64,000 bases of DNA. Source: Arthrobacter gallicola (lineage in GTDB: Bacteria > Actinomycetota > Actinomycetes > Actinomycetales > Micrococcaceae). Numbering within the stretch: the first letter of the stretch is position 1; each line of letters begins with the position of its first letter. Made by a program: the position numbers and the translations under genes. Below are positions 51,027-60,241 of the stretch, in pieces. The notes under the pieces are model-generated. The model searched no databases, was not told where the DNA came from, and saw only the letters and a list, made by a program, of their open reading frames with translations. The stretch is taken from the NCBI RefSeq assembly GCF_014836775.1, contig NZ_JACSQD010000001.1:234255-298254 (forward strand). Direction: 5' to 3'.

Positions 51027-51189
51027 ATTCCAGCCTAGGGGATGTCCCTCACCCTGGCGTCCCTGCGAAAACCTCCACGCGTGCCTTCATCCATGCCCTC
51101 CACCATTGGAAACAAACAGATGATTCCAACACTGGGGTGGGGCCACTTCAAACCGTCACACCGGGGCCACTGCGATGTCATCAGACCCA

Positions 51190-51390
51190 GGAACGCGTGG
51201 TCTCGATGAGCGGTTTCGGCCGGCCGGCCGATTAGCTTCGACAGGTCATCTGGCGTGGGTTCCATGGCGCCGTCGCGCATATTGCCGTTGAGTATGCCTA
51301 TGAATGCTGCGGTGCCCTCATCCATGCCGAAAGCATCAGCCGGTCGTGCTCCTGTTCGGGTGTTAGGGCTTGGTAGCGGACGGTACGGAG
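51190..51390 (-). pseudogene. Remnant of an NmrA-type NAD(P)-binding protein
   Basis: On the minus strand one frame reads RYQALTPEQEHDRL and then a second frame continues FGMDEGTAAFIGILNGN and EPTPDDLSKLIGRPAET, the usual C-terminus of NmrA/SDR quinone-oxidoreductase-like proteins. The two need a frameshift to join. The N-terminal half is missing. Confidence 0.5.
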
Positions 51391-51746
51391 CGGGCCGCCG
51401 AGCAGGCCCGCTCCGAACCGTGGGAGGCATTCCGGGACTACGTGATGTTCATCCTGGAGCAACAGTCCTCCGATTTGGCCTTCAGTGAGGTAATCCTTTC
51501 GCCACACGGGGCATCGGACATTTTCCCTGCCGAGCGGGAGAGAGTCGCCCGACTTCGACCACACCGACCTGCACATGCCGCTCTTTGCCAACGGGGGGGC
51601 TCGTGAGCGATGCCCAGCCTGAGGCGCCGCTGGCATGGAGGCGTTTCGGCGAATACATGTTGCAGGCTTTTCGGGAACCGGGCGGCGAGCCGCTGACCCC
51701 GCTGTCGGAGATCTGGACCCGTGTCATGGCAACTGAGGACCACTAG
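51390..51746 (+). pseudogene. Remnant of a TetR-family regulator
   Basis: On the plus strand the frame reads WEAFRDYVMFILEQQSSDLA, then in a shifted frame FDHTDLHMPLFANGG, then again shifted PLAWRRFGEYMLQAFREPG and LSEIWTRVMATEDH. These are successive blocks of a TetR C-terminal ligand domain. The DNA-binding half is missing. It lies back to back with the NmrA remnant. Confidence 0.5.
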
Positions 51747-51932
51747 TCCCGACTGACATTCCAGGCATAAGAGGGGGTGGAAGCGAATCGAAGATGTCGC
51801 GTTAAAGGATCCCGGGTGCGACGAAGGAGCCGTCGGTCACTGGCCGGAGCGCGCGGGTCCGCTTCCTCAGCGTGGTTGCCGGTACTCTGGCGCTCAGATA
51901 GGAAGTCTGAACAGCTAACATCGGCGGCGCAC

Positions 51933-52304
51933 ATGGACTGGAACACTTTTGAGCTCACAGCCTTTTTCGTGCTTTCTTTGGCCCCGATCGTGGTCCTGGC
52001 TCTGACCGGGAGGTTCGTTCGCTTGAAGCAGTCCCGTGTCTGGCTCAATTGGTACTTACCGTTCGGGCTCCTTTGCTCTGCGGCGCTTATGTTTTTCGGC
52101 GGTCCTGTAATGATGAAGGTCTTTCCTCCTCCTCCTTACGTGTCTGGACTCTCGGAGGGACGGGGATTGGATCTTCGAGGGTTGCTCGTGATTTTTGGTT
52201 CCTGGGTTGGTGGGGTGGCAGGCCTTGTCACGACGGCAATCTCTTTTGTTCTCGCGGAGAAAGCTTTGATGAGAACAGGCGGGGAGGGGCGGAGAGAGCA
52301 CTGA
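51933..52304 (+). CDS. Membrane protein, function unknown
   Basis: 123 residues from ATG 51933 with about three hydrophobic segments (FELTAFFVLSLAPIVVLAL, LPFGLLCSAALMFFGGPVMM, GLLVIFGSWVGGVAGLVTTA). The longer open frame to 51777 is basic and unlikely to be coding. No family recognised. It is the last gene of the transposon. Confidence 0.5.
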   Translation: MDWNTFELTAFFVLSLAPIVVLALTGRFVRLKQSRVWLNWYLPFGLLCSAALMFFGGPVMMKVFPPPPYVSGLSEGRGLDLRGLLVIFGSWVGGVAGLVTTAISFVLAEKALMRTGGEGRREH

Positions 52305-52502
52305 TCGGATGCGAGCCTCTAAGCAAGGTCAGCGAAGAACATCCCCTGCTGAACGCCATCGCCCCTTGCTGCGTGTTTGAACCACCCCTTTTCCCGCTGC
52401 CTGCAGCCTGACCCTGATCTGAGTATTTCTTGGGTCTCGACTGACTCAAGGAAACCGGAAGCGAGTTGGCCGTCCCATGCAAGCATCCCCACCGGGCGGG
52501 CT
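52305..52502. other. Non-coding right part of the transposon
   Basis: About 200 bases with no supported gene. It leads into the right-end repeats. Confidence 0.4.
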
Positions 52503-52521
52503 GTGCAGACGACTTTGGACA
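52503..52521. repeat. Sub-terminal transposase-site repeat, right end
   Basis: GTGCAGACGACTTTGGACA resembles the start of the right terminal repeat (GTGCAGCCGACTTCGG) and the left-end 13-mers. Confidence 0.6.
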
Positions 52522-52525
52522 TTCC

Positions 52526-52550
52526 GTGCAGCCGACTTCGGAAACTGACA
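52526..52550 (-). repeat. Right terminal inverted repeat
   Basis: Read on the minus strand it begins TGTCAGTTTCC and ends GGCTGCAC. It matches the left repeat at 19 of 25 positions and is followed on the plus strand by CAAGA. Confidence 0.9.
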
Positions 52551-52555
52551 CAAGA
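52551..52555. repeat. Right target-site duplication (CAAGA)
   Basis: The exact copy of 34080-34084. Joining 34080-34084 to 52556 onward reconstructs the empty site. Confidence 0.9.
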
Positions 52556-52781
52556 AATCTCCTATGCTGCCCCATAGGGAATTCGCATATACCCCGCCCG
52601 AGAAAATGCCCGCTGAGGGTACGCCAACCGCTACACCGTTATGGGCCGCCCCCGATTGCACCCCGGACCCAGACCGGCACAGGCCCGGGCGCCGGTCCTC
52701 CACACCGCCTGACGACGCGTCCTTCGTCACACACACGGACCGGAATGGGGCAGACTGTGACCCACGGCGTACCCTTGATCT
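52556..52781. other. Chromosomal leader of the his cluster
   Basis: 226 bases between the transposon and hisE. No supported gene; it probably holds the hisE promoter. Any regulatory sequence further upstream has been displaced by 18.5 kb. Confidence 0.4.
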
Positions 52782-53045
52782 GTGAAAACCTTCGAAGAGC
52801 TATTTGCCGAACTCAGTGAGAAGGCGGCGACCCGGCCTGCCGGGTCACGCACCGTCGCCGAACTGGAGTCCGGCGTGCACGGCATCGGCAAGAAGGTTGT
52901 CGAAGAGGCCGCAGAAGTCTGGATGGCCGCCGAGTACGAGTCGGACGAAGCCGCAGCAGAGGAAATCTCCCAGCTGCTCTACCACCTGCAGGTGCTCATG
53001 CTGGCCAAAGGCCTCACCCTGCAGGACATTTACAAGCATCTCTAG
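52782..53045 (+). CDS. hisE: Phosphoribosyl-ATP diphosphatase
   Basis: The 87-residue second enzyme of histidine synthesis: [21 protein letters not shown], then [21 protein letters not shown] with the metal-binding Glu cluster, then [13 protein letters not shown]. The start is GTG 52782. It precedes hisG, as in most actinobacteria. Confidence 0.95.
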   Translation: MKTFEELFAELSEKAATRPAGSRTVAELESGVHGIGKKVVEEAAEVWMAAEYESDEAAAEEISQLLYHLQVLMLAKGLTLQDIYKHL

Positions 53046-53134
53046 CCACGTGCTGCCCTGAGTTCCGCTCAGGCAGCGTGTGGCCCGCCGGCAGGCCCAG
53101 CTCCCATCTGACTTCCAGCGAAAGAAACAAGTAA

Positions 53135-53977
53135 ATGCTCCGTGTAGCCGTACCCAACAAGGGTGCCCTGTCCGAATCCGCTTCCGCCATGCTCGCCGAA
53201 GCCGGATACCGCCAGCGCCGCGACAGCCGCGAACTGGTGATGGTCGATCCCGACAATGACATTGAATTCTTCTTCCTCCGCCCGCGCGACATTGCGGTTT
53301 ATGTCGGCTCCGGAACGCTCGACGTCGGCCTCACCGGCCGCGACCTCTTCCTGGACGCCCAGGTGGAGGCCGAAGAGTTGATGAGCCTGGGGTTCGGCGC
53401 CTCCACCTTCCGCTTCGCCGGACCGGTAGGGGAGTTCTCCTCCCTGGCTGAGCTGAACGGCAAGCGGGTCGCCACCAGCTACGACGGACTGCTGCGTGCC
53501 TACCTCGCCGAGCACGGCGTGGACGCTTCCGTGGTCCGCCTCGACGGCGCCGTCGAATCCTCCGTCCGTCTCGGCGTCGCCGACGCGATCGCCGACGTCG
53601 TGGAAACCGGAACCACCCTGCGTGCCGCCGGAATGGAGATCTTCGGGGAGCCGATCCTGAAGTCCGAGGCCGTGATGATCGGCCGCAAGGGTGCCAATCC
53701 GGCCGGCCTGGAGGTGCTGAAGCGACGGCTCAAGGGCGTCCTGGTGGCCCGCCAGTACGTGATGATGGACTACGACGTCCGCAAGGAACTCGTCGAAGCC
53801 GCCGCCGCGCTGACTCCCGGCCTGGAATCCCCGACCGTCTCCCCGCTGCGGGACTCCGACTGGGTGGCTGTACGCTCCATGATCAAAAAGTCCGACACCA
53901 ACCGCATCATGGATGAACTGTACGACCTGGGCGCCCGCGCCATCCTGGTCAGCACCATCCACGCCTGCCGGATCTAG
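53135..53977 (+). CDS. hisG: ATP phosphoribosyltransferase (long form)
   Basis: The 280-residue first enzyme of histidine synthesis. It begins [20 protein letters not shown], with [29 protein letters not shown] and [17 protein letters not shown]. The extra C-terminal domain of about 80 residues ([15 protein letters not shown]...[14 protein letters not shown]) is the regulatory domain that binds histidine for feedback inhibition, so no separate HisZ is needed. Confidence 0.96.
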   Translation: MLRVAVPNKGALSESASAMLAEAGYRQRRDSRELVMVDPDNDIEFFFLRPRDIAVYVGSGTLDVGLTGRDLFLDAQVEAEELMSLGFGASTFRFAGPVGEFSSLAELNGKRVATSYDGLLRAYLAEHGVDASVVRLDGAVESSVRLGVADAIADVVETGTTLRAAGMEIFGEPILKSEAVMIGRKGANPAGLEVLKRRLKGVLVARQYVMMDYDVRKELVEAAAALTPGLESPTVSPLRDSDWVAVRSMIKKSDTNRIMDELYDLGARAILVSTIHACRI

Positions 53978-53990
53978 AGGGGACGCCGCC

Positions 53991-54761
53991 ATGAGTGTTG
54001 CTATCCGCGTCATCCCTTGCCTGGACGTCGACGCCGGCCGCGTGGTCAAGGGCATCAACTTCGAAGGCCTGCGCGACGCCGGTGATCCCGTCGAGCTGGC
54101 GCACCGCTACGACAAGGCCGGCGCCGATGAACTCACGTTCCTGGACGTCACCGCGTCTTCCGGTGCCCGCGAAACCGTGTTCGACGTCGTCTCCCGCACC
54201 GCCGAGGAAGTCTTTATTCCGCTGACCGTCGGCGGCGGTGTCCGCACCATTGACGACGTCGACCGGCTGCTGCGCTCCGGCGCGGACAAGGCCTCGATCA
54301 ACTCAGCCGCCGTCGCGCGCCCGGACATCATCGACGAAATCACCCGGCATTTCGGATCCCAGGTGCTGGTGCTCTCCGTGGACGCCCGCCGTATTCACGA
54401 CGGGTCAACGCCGTCGGGCTTCGAAATCACCACCCACGGCGGCCGCAGGGGCACCGGGATCGACGCCGTTGCCTGGGCCAAGGAGGCAGCCGATCGGGGA
54501 GTGGGGGAGATCCTGCTGAACTCGATTGACGCTGACGGCACCCGTGACGGCTTCGATCTGGAAATGATCCGCGCCGTCCGCGCCGCAGTGCACGTACCGC
54601 TGATTGCTTCCGGGGGAGCCGGCGTGCCGGAGCACTTCCCGCCGGCCATCGCCGCCGGTGCGGATGCCGTACTGGCCGCTTCGATCTTCCACTTCGGACC
54701 GGACAACGCCATCGCAGACGTCAAGAAGGCGATCGCGGACGCAGGTTACCCCGTCCGCTAA
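53991..54761 (+). CDS. hisF: Imidazole glycerol phosphate synthase, cyclase subunit
   Basis: A 256-residue TIM barrel beginning [20 protein letters not shown] with the catalytic Asp, followed by [11 protein letters not shown] and [13 protein letters not shown], then [19 protein letters not shown] with the second catalytic Asp. It works with HisH, which is not in this window. The start ATG 53991 is 14 bases after hisG. Confidence 0.96.
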   Translation: MSVAIRVIPCLDVDAGRVVKGINFEGLRDAGDPVELAHRYDKAGADELTFLDVTASSGARETVFDVVSRTAEEVFIPLTVGGGVRTIDDVDRLLRSGADKASINSAAVARPDIIDEITRHFGSQVLVLSVDARRIHDGSTPSGFEITTHGGRRGTGIDAVAWAKEAADRGVGEILLNSIDADGTRDGFDLEMIRAVRAAVHVPLIASGGAGVPEHFPPAIAAGADAVLAASIFHFGPDNAIADVKKAIADAGYPVR

Positions 54762-54771
54762 GGGGGACACC

Positions 54772-55173
54772 GTGGAGGGACCGGAGCTGCAGGACGCTGC
54801 GCGTGAGGCGGCGGAGGAATTGCCGGGGTCGGTGATGGGCCATCCCTTCGGCCCCGAATATGAGGTGTTCAAGGTCCGGGGCAAGGTCTTTATGCTGCTG
54901 ACCGACGTTCCGGGCGAACCCGTGGTGGTGCTCAAGTCCGATCCGGAGGAATCCCAGGCGCTGCGCCAGCTGCACCGCGACATCACGCCCGGCTATCACA
55001 TGAACAAAAAGCACTGGATCACGCTCAAACCCGTGGTGGCCCAGGACAAGGGCAGCGGTGAAACCCTGGATAAGAGCATGGTCCGGGAGCTGGTCATGGA
55101 GTCCTACCGGCTGGTTGCGGCGGGCCTGCCGCGCGCGGAGCGGCCCGTTGACCCGAACAGCTTCGGAAAATGA
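54772..55173 (+). CDS. MmcQ/YjbR-family protein
   Basis: The 133-residue protein starts at GTG 54772 with AAGGGGG upstream. The family pattern is VMGHPFGPEYEVFKVRGKVFMLL, VVLKSDPEESQALRQLH, PGYHMNKKHWITL and VRELVMESYRLVAAGLPR. The role of the family is unclear (proposed DNA-binding or metabolite-related). The next gene is a damaged tandem copy. Confidence 0.88.
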   Translation: MEGPELQDAAREAAEELPGSVMGHPFGPEYEVFKVRGKVFMLLTDVPGEPVVVLKSDPEESQALRQLHRDITPGYHMNKKHWITLKPVVAQDKGSGETLDKSMVRELVMESYRLVAAGLPRAERPVDPNSFGK

Positions 55174-55408
55174 CGGACGGAGACAACGTGATGCTGGACG
55201 GCGGGCAACTCCAGGAGACCGCCCGGAGAACTGCAGACGCTCTGCCCCTGGTGACGAACGGGCGCCCCTTCACGAAGAACCTGGACGTGTACAAGGTCGG
55301 CAGCAAAGTGAGGGGATTACCGCGGACCTGATCGAGGATCTGGTGGAAGGCTCCTACCAGCTTGTCCGGGAGACGCTCCCCAAGAAAGACCAGCGTGACG
55401 CAAACTGA
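55170..55408 (+). pseudogene. Internally deleted MmcQ/YjbR copy
   Basis: The frame from ATG 55170 (overlapping the previous stop) reads LQETARRTADALPLVTNGRP and LDVYKVGSKV, then stops soon after. In another frame the protein resumes with EGITADLIEDLVEGSYQLVR and ends at 55408. By alignment with the intact neighbour about 55 residues (from the strand after GSKV through the HWIT motif) are missing. A deletion plus frameshift near 55310 explains this. Confidence 0.8.
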
Positions 55409-55420
55409 CGTGTTGCCTCA

Positions 55421-56278
55421 TCAGCCCTGGAATGCGGCCATAGGCACGGACGCAGAGAGCCGCTGCAGTGCCTCGGCCGAAGGGCTGCCGGGCTCGGCGG
55501 TGTAAATGAACATGGCCAGCGCTGGGTCTCCGGGCAGGGACAGGGTCTCGTAGATCAGGTCCATGTCCCCGACGTCGTGATGGTGAACCTTCTTTACCCC
55601 GGACTGATGCTCGTGCAGGTTGTGCTTGGCCCACCGCACGCGGAAATCCTCGGACTGGGTGGCGAGCTCGCCGATCAGGTTGGACAGGTCCCGGTCATAC
55701 GGATTGCGCCCGGCCGAGACGTGCAGCATGGCCGCACTGTAATCGGCGATCTCATTCCACTCGCGGTAGAACTGCTGGGAGCCCGGATCCAGATGGATGT
55801 AGCGGGCATGGTTCCAGGGCCCATCGGCGCTGCTGATGAGTCCGGAGTACAGTGCCCGGGCGGGTGCGTTGAGCGCCAGGATATCGGTTCGGTCATTCTG
55901 GATGACGGCCGGCAGCGAGGTCATCTGGTCCAGGACCAGCTGGAGGGTCCTTCGGACTGCGGGGGAGGACGGGCGCCGCCGCGCTGGCTTGGGTGCGCCG
56001 TTTGAACCGCGGCTCAGGTCGTAAAGATGCCGGCGTTCGACGTCGTCGAGCTTGAGGGTGCGGGCGATCGCGTTAAGGACTGCGTCAGAGGCGCCGACGG
56101 CGTCTCCGCGTTCGAGGCGGATGTACCAACTCACGCTGACGCCGGCCAGGGCAGCAAGTTCCTCCCGGCGCAGCCCGGGAACGCGGCGGTTGGTGCCAGC
56201 CGGCAGACCGACATCCTCCGGCCGGATTTTCGCCCGGCGGGACGCAAGGAACTCGCGCATCTCGGTTCTGTTGTTCAT
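55421..56278 (-). CDS. Helix-turn-helix regulator (XRE N-terminus, MmyB-like ligand domain)
   Basis: 285 residues. The N-terminal HTH carries VPGLRREELAALAGVSVSWYIRLERGDAVGAS. The C-terminal domain contains LQLVLDQMTSLPAVIQNDRTDILALNAPA and SAGRNPYDRDLSNLIGELATQSEDFRVRWAKH, the MmyB-like ligand domain of many actinobacterial regulators. Start ATG 56278. It is divergent from the alcohol dehydrogenase gene, which it probably controls. Confidence 0.9.
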   Translation of the reverse strand: MNNRTEMREFLASRRAKIRPEDVGLPAGTNRRVPGLRREELAALAGVSVSWYIRLERGDAVGASDAVLNAIARTLKLDDVERRHLYDLSRGSNGAPKPARRRPSSPAVRRTLQLVLDQMTSLPAVIQNDRTDILALNAPARALYSGLISSADGPWNHARYIHLDPGSQQFYREWNEIADYSAAMLHVSAGRNPYDRDLSNLIGELATQSEDFRVRWAKHNLHEHQSGVKKVHHHDVGDMDLIYETLSLPGDPALAMFIYTAEPGSPSAEALQRLSASVPMAAFQG

Positions 56279-56432
56279 GCCCTCGACTGTACGCGCCACC
56301 AATGGGGTCATTGCTAATGACCCCATCAAGCGGCACTCCCGGGATCACTGACATTGTCTCCGTGAAGGGGACCGGCCCCAGTAGCGTTGACTACGGAAGT
56401 TGCTACACAGACCCCACAGTTTCGGAGATTTT

Positions 56433-57473
56433 ATGACGACCGCACGCGCCTACGCTGCCACCTCCGCCACGGACCCGCTGGTCCCCACCACGATTGAACG
56501 CCGCGACGTCGGCCCACACGACGTACTGATCGACATCGCCTACGCCGGGGTCTGCCACTCCGATATCCACACAGTCCGCGGCGAATGGGGCCCCATCGCC
56601 TACCCCCAGGTGGTTGGCCACGAAATCGTGGGCACCGTGGCCGAGGTTGGCGCTGAGGTCACCTCCCATAAGGTTGGAGACCGGGTGGGCGTTGGCTGCA
56701 TGGTGAACTCCTGCCGCGAGTGTGAGAACTGCCTGGCCGGCATGGAGAACTACTGCCTCAAGGGCAACACCGGCACGTATGCCAGCAAGGACGTTGACGG
56801 CACGATCACTCAGGGTGGCTACTCCACGTCAGTGGTAGTCAACCAGGACTTCGTCCTCCGGGTTCCGGAGAGCATCCCCTACGAAGCCGCAGCTCCGCTG
56901 CTCTGCGCCGGCATCACCACCTACTCGCCCCTGGCCCACTGGAACGCGGGACCGGGCAAGAAGGTCGCCGTCGTCGGAATGGGCGGGCTCGGCCACATGG
57001 CCGTCAAGATCGCCGCCGCCATGGGCGCTGAAGTGACCGTCCTGTCCCAGACGCTGAACAAGCAGGAGGACGGCCTGCGCTTCGGTGCCAAGCACTACTA
57101 CGCCACCAGCGACGCCGGGACCTTCGAGAAGCTGGCCAACAGCTTCGACCTGATCATCAACACCGTCAGTGCTCCGGTGGATCTGCAGTCCTACCTGGAC
57201 CTGCTCCGCCTCGACGGCACGATGGTCAACGTGGGCGCACCGCCCGAGGCACTGCCGGTTTCGGTCTTCGGTCTGATGCGCAACCGCCGTTCGTTCGCGG
57301 CGTCGGGCATCGGCAGCATTGGCGAGACCCAGGAAATGCTGGACTTCTGCGCCGAGCACGGCATTGCCCCCGAAATCGAACTGATCGACGCCAGCGAAAT
57401 CAACACCGCCTACGAGCGTGTGCTGAAGTCCGATGTGCGCTACCGGTTCGTGATCGACACGGCGACTATCTAA
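56433..57473 (+). CDS. Zinc-dependent NAD(P) alcohol dehydrogenase (CAD/AdhC type)
   Basis: A 346-residue medium-chain dehydrogenase: catalytic zinc ligands in [15 protein letters not shown] and [14 protein letters not shown], structural zinc cysteines in [20 protein letters not shown], and the NADP site [15 protein letters not shown]. The pattern matches cinnamyl-alcohol/aldehyde reductases that reduce many aldehydes. Start ATG 56433 is preceded by CGGAG. Divergent from a regulator gene. Confidence 0.92.
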   Translation: MTTARAYAATSATDPLVPTTIERRDVGPHDVLIDIAYAGVCHSDIHTVRGEWGPIAYPQVVGHEIVGTVAEVGAEVTSHKVGDRVGVGCMVNSCRECENCLAGMENYCLKGNTGTYASKDVDGTITQGGYSTSVVVNQDFVLRVPESIPYEAAAPLLCAGITTYSPLAHWNAGPGKKVAVVGMGGLGHMAVKIAAAMGAEVTVLSQTLNKQEDGLRFGAKHYYATSDAGTFEKLANSFDLIINTVSAPVDLQSYLDLLRLDGTMVNVGAPPEALPVSVFGLMRNRRSFAASGIGSIGETQEMLDFCAEHGIAPEIELIDASEINTAYERVLKSDVRYRFVIDTATI

Positions 57474-57495
57474 CCGCCGAACCTCACGTCAGGCC

Positions 57496-58140
57496 CTACA
57501 GCCCGATGTCGGCGCTCTCCAACAGGGCGACGGCGTCGGGCTGGCCTTCGAACATCACCAGCGCCTGCTGCGTGCGGCCGTGGGCATGCAGAAGCAGTTC
57601 GCAGGGTTCGCCCACAATCGCCACGGAGACTGCAGCCCGCTTGGCGACGTGCCGGGGACCGTCCGGACGGACCAGGATGATGCCGACGTCGACGCCGCGG
57701 TACAGGATGGCTGCACGCTTGAGCAGGTCGGACCAGAGGGCGTCGGAGTACTCGGAATCCAGGGCCCGCGGCGCCCACCGGTCACCCGCGCGGCGGATGT
57801 CCTCGGTATGGACGAAATATTCGGTAAGGTTCGCGCTGTTATCCACGGATTTCAGGTGCATGGGGGAGAGCAGCGGAGGGCCCGCCTGGAAGGCTTTCAC
57901 GAGCCGGGCGTACCCCTCGGTGGTGGATGCCTTTTCCACCATGGCATCCATGGCCTTGGCAGTTTTACCGGCGAACGGCTTCATGAAAAAACCCAGCGCG
58001 GCGGCCGGCCGGTGCTCGCGCAGGTAGAGGTGCGCTGCCAGGTGCCGGGTATCCCACCCTTCGCAGAGCGTAGGCGCGTGGGGACCGGCCGCAAGCAGTG
58101 TTTCGGCCAGGACTTCACGGGAAGGTTCAACGAATTGCAT
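57496..58140 (-). CDS. TIGR03085-type (mycothiol-dependent/DinB-like) protein
   Basis: 214 residues from ATG 58140: [44 protein letters not shown] with His residues of a metal site, [22 protein letters not shown], and [13 protein letters not shown] [18 protein letters not shown]. This is the actinobacterial TIGR03085 group related to maleylpyruvate-isomerase N-terminal domains. The substrate is unknown. A longer open frame to 58572 is antisense to hisI. Confidence 0.85.
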   Translation of the reverse strand: MQFVEPSREVLAETLLAAGPHAPTLCEGWDTRHLAAHLYLREHRPAAALGFFMKPFAGKTAKAMDAMVEKASTTEGYARLVKAFQAGPPLLSPMHLKSVDNSANLTEYFVHTEDIRRAGDRWAPRALDSEYSDALWSDLLKRAAILYRGVDVGIILVRPDGPRHVAKRAAVSVAIVGEPCELLLHAHGRTQQALVMFEGQPDAVALLESADIGL

Positions 58141-58231
58141 CACTGCTGAAACTAGCACGGAACCCCCGGCTTTGCCCGTGGGACGCGGCCATTCGGCCCG
58201 GCCGGAGGTAAACCCACTAGAATCGGGAGTG

Positions 58232-58615
58232 ATGGCAACAGATACCACCCCCCAGACACCCCGCCCGGCCTCCGCACTGGACCCCGGTATTGCAGCGACC
58301 CTGAAGCGGGACGACGCCGGCCTGGTGGCCGCGGTCATCCAGCAGTACGACACGGGCGAGGTACTGATGCTCGGCTGGATGGACGACGAAGCCCTCCACC
58401 GAACCCTCACCACCGGGCGCGTTACCTTCTGGTCACGGTCCCGGCAGGAATACTGGCGCAAGGGCGACACCTCCGGCCACGTCCAGCACGTGAAGTCAGT
58501 GGCATTGGACTGCGACGGCGATGCCCTCCTGGTCCGCGTCGACCAGGTCGGAGCCGCCTGCCACACCGGCACCCGGACGTGCTTCGAGGGCCGCAGCCTG
58601 GCCGTGTCCGCCTAA
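58232..58615 (+). CDS. hisI: Phosphoribosyl-AMP cyclohydrolase
   Basis: The 127-residue third enzyme of histidine synthesis: [37 protein letters not shown], and the zinc/magnesium-site [16 protein letters not shown] plus CHTGTRTCF. The start ATG 58232 has GGGAG upstream. It lies 36 bases before trpE, bridging his and trp genes. Confidence 0.95.
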   Translation: MATDTTPQTPRPASALDPGIAATLKRDDAGLVAAVIQQYDTGEVLMLGWMDDEALHRTLTTGRVTFWSRSRQEYWRKGDTSGHVQHVKSVALDCDGDALLVRVDQVGAACHTGTRTCFEGRSLAVSA

Positions 58616-58651
58616 GTCTCAGACCCCTTCTAACCCGAAAGCCCCAACACC

Positions 58652-60241
58652 ATGCAGGATCTAGGCGTTATCAGTCCCACCCTGGAGGAGTTCCGGGCCC
58701 TGGCCGCGGACCGCCGCGTTGTACCCGTCCGGCTGAAGGTCCTGGCCGACGCGCATACCCCCATCGGCATCTACCGCAAGCTCGCCGCAGGTGAGCCCGG
58801 GACGTTCCTGATGGAGTCGGCGGCCTCCGGCGGTGTCTGGTCCCGCTACTCCTTTATTGGGGCCCGCTCCCGCGCCACGCTGACCACCCGGGACGGACAG
58901 GCCTGCTGGCTGGGCGAGCCGCCCAAGGGGGTTCCCCTGGACGGGAACCCGGTCGAGGCCATGGCTGCCACCCTGCAGCTGCTGTCCACCGACCGGTTCG
59001 ACGGGCTGCCGCCCTTCACCTCCGGCCTGGTCGGATTCGTGGGCTGGGAATCGGTGCGGCACTGGGAGAAACTGCCGTCCCCGCCGGTCGATGACCTGGA
59101 TCTGCCCGAAATCGCCATGAACCTGGTCTCTGACATGGCCATCCATGACAACTCCGACGGCACCGTGCTGCTGGTCGCCAACGCCATCAACTTCGACGGC
59201 TCCGATGACCGGGTGGACGACGCCTGGGCTGACGCTGTCGCCCGCCTGCACAGCATGCTGGACCGGCTGGCCGCGCATACGCCGCAGCAGGCCGTCACGG
59301 TGCTCGACGGCGGCACGGTGGATGTTGCCGCCCTCACCGCAGGGGTCAAGGAAAGCTGGCCGAAACCCGACTACCTGCGTGCGGTGGAGCGCGGCAAGGA
59401 AGCCATCGTTGACGGTGAGGTCTTCCAGGTAGTGATCTCCCGCCGCTTCGAGATGGAGTGCCGGGCGGACGCCCTGGACGTGTACCGGGTGCTGCGTAAC
59501 ACCAACCCCAGCCCCTACATGTACCTCTTTAACTTCGAGGACGCCCGCGGCAACCCCTTCGCCGTCGTCGGGTCCTCGCCGGAAGCGCTCGTCAAGGTGA
59601 CCGGCACCGAAGTGATCACCCACCCGATCGCCGGCTCCCGCCCGCGCGGCAGAACCCAGGAACTCGACCGGACCCTGGCCGAGGAACTCCTGGTGGATGA
59701 GAAGGAACGCGCCGAGCACCTGATGCTGGTGGACCTGGCCCGCAACGACCTCTCCAAAGTCTGCCGGCCCGGCAGCGTGGACGTCACCCAGTTCATGGAA
59801 GTGGAGCGCTTCAGCCACATCATGCACCTGGTCTCCACCGTGGTGGGTGAGCTGGCTCCGGACCGCTCGGCCTATGACGTTCTGTCCGCCACCTTCCCGG
59901 CCGGCACGCTCTCCGGAGCGCCCAAGCCCCGGGCACTGAGCCTGCTGGACGAACTGGAACCGCACCGCCGCGGCATCTACGGCGGCGTGGTCGGGTACCT
60001 CGACTTCGCCGGGGACATGGACATGGCGATCGCCATCCGCTCCGCCCTGCTCCGCGACGGCAAAGCCTACGTGCAGGCCGGCGGGGGCATTGTGGCCGAT
60101 TCGGATTTGGAAGCCGAAGCCCAGGAGACCGTGAACAAGGCGGCAGCACCCCTGCGCGCGGCGCTGATTGCCGGCGGCTTGGAACCGGTCACTCCCACCG
60201 TGAGCGCACACATCTTCAACAGGCAGGAAACCTCGAAGTGA
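58652..60241 (+). CDS. trpE: Anthranilate synthase component I
   Basis: The 529-residue enzyme makes anthranilate from chorismate with glutamine-derived ammonia. The N-terminal part has FLMESAASGGVWSRYSFIG with the LLES-like tryptophan feedback site. The catalytic part has VVGSSPEALVKV, HPIAGSRPRGRT, DLARNDLSKVC, and FPAGTLSGAPKPRALSLLDE. Only 36 bases precede it, too short for an attenuator. It overlaps the next gene by four bases. Confidence 0.96.
   Translation: MQDLGVISPTLEEFRALAADRRVVPVRLKVLADAHTPIGIYRKLAAGEPGTFLMESAASGGVWSRYSFIGARSRATLTTRDGQACWLGEPPKGVPLDGNPVEAMAATLQLLSTDRFDGLPPFTSGLVGFVGWESVRHWEKLPSPPVDDLDLPEIAMNLVSDMAIHDNSDGTVLLVANAINFDGSDDRVDDAWADAVARLHSMLDRLAAHTPQQAVTVLDGGTVDVAALTAGVKESWPKPDYLRAVERGKEAIVDGEVFQVVISRRFEMECRADALDVYRVLRNTNPSPYMYLFNFEDARGNPFAVVGSSPEALVKVTGTEVITHPIAGSRPRGRTQELDRTLAEELLVDEKERAEHLMLVDLARNDLSKVCRPGSVDVTQFMEVERFSHIMHLVSTVVGELAPDRSAYDVLSATFPAGTLSGAPKPRALSLLDELEPHRRGIYGGVVGYLDFAGDMDMAIAIRSALLRDGKAYVQAGGGIVADSDLEAEAQETVNKAAAPLRAALIAGGLEPVTPTVSAHIFNRQETSK

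Larger units (their letters stand above)
34085..52550 (+). mobile_element. Tn402/Tn5053-family transposon carrying metal and arsenic resistance (18,466 bp)
   Basis: Both ends are 25-bp inverted repeats starting TGTCA and ending CTGCAC, matching at 19 of 25 positions, and both are flanked by CAAGA, the 5-bp duplication expected for this family. The left end leads into tniA-tniB-tniQ-res-tniR, the standard Tn5053 order, with protein lengths (about 562, 304, 394, 206) close to the family. The cargo is a CmtR-like sensor with a CDF transporter, an arsenic island and eroded genes. The preserved duplication and intact tni genes suggest a fairly recent insertion. The matching ends argue against later rearrangement of the whole element. 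Confidence 0.93.

Noticed and set aside
58616..58651. Tryptophan attenuator before trpE
   Set aside because: The gap from hisI is only 36 bases with no Trp-rich leader or paired hairpins.
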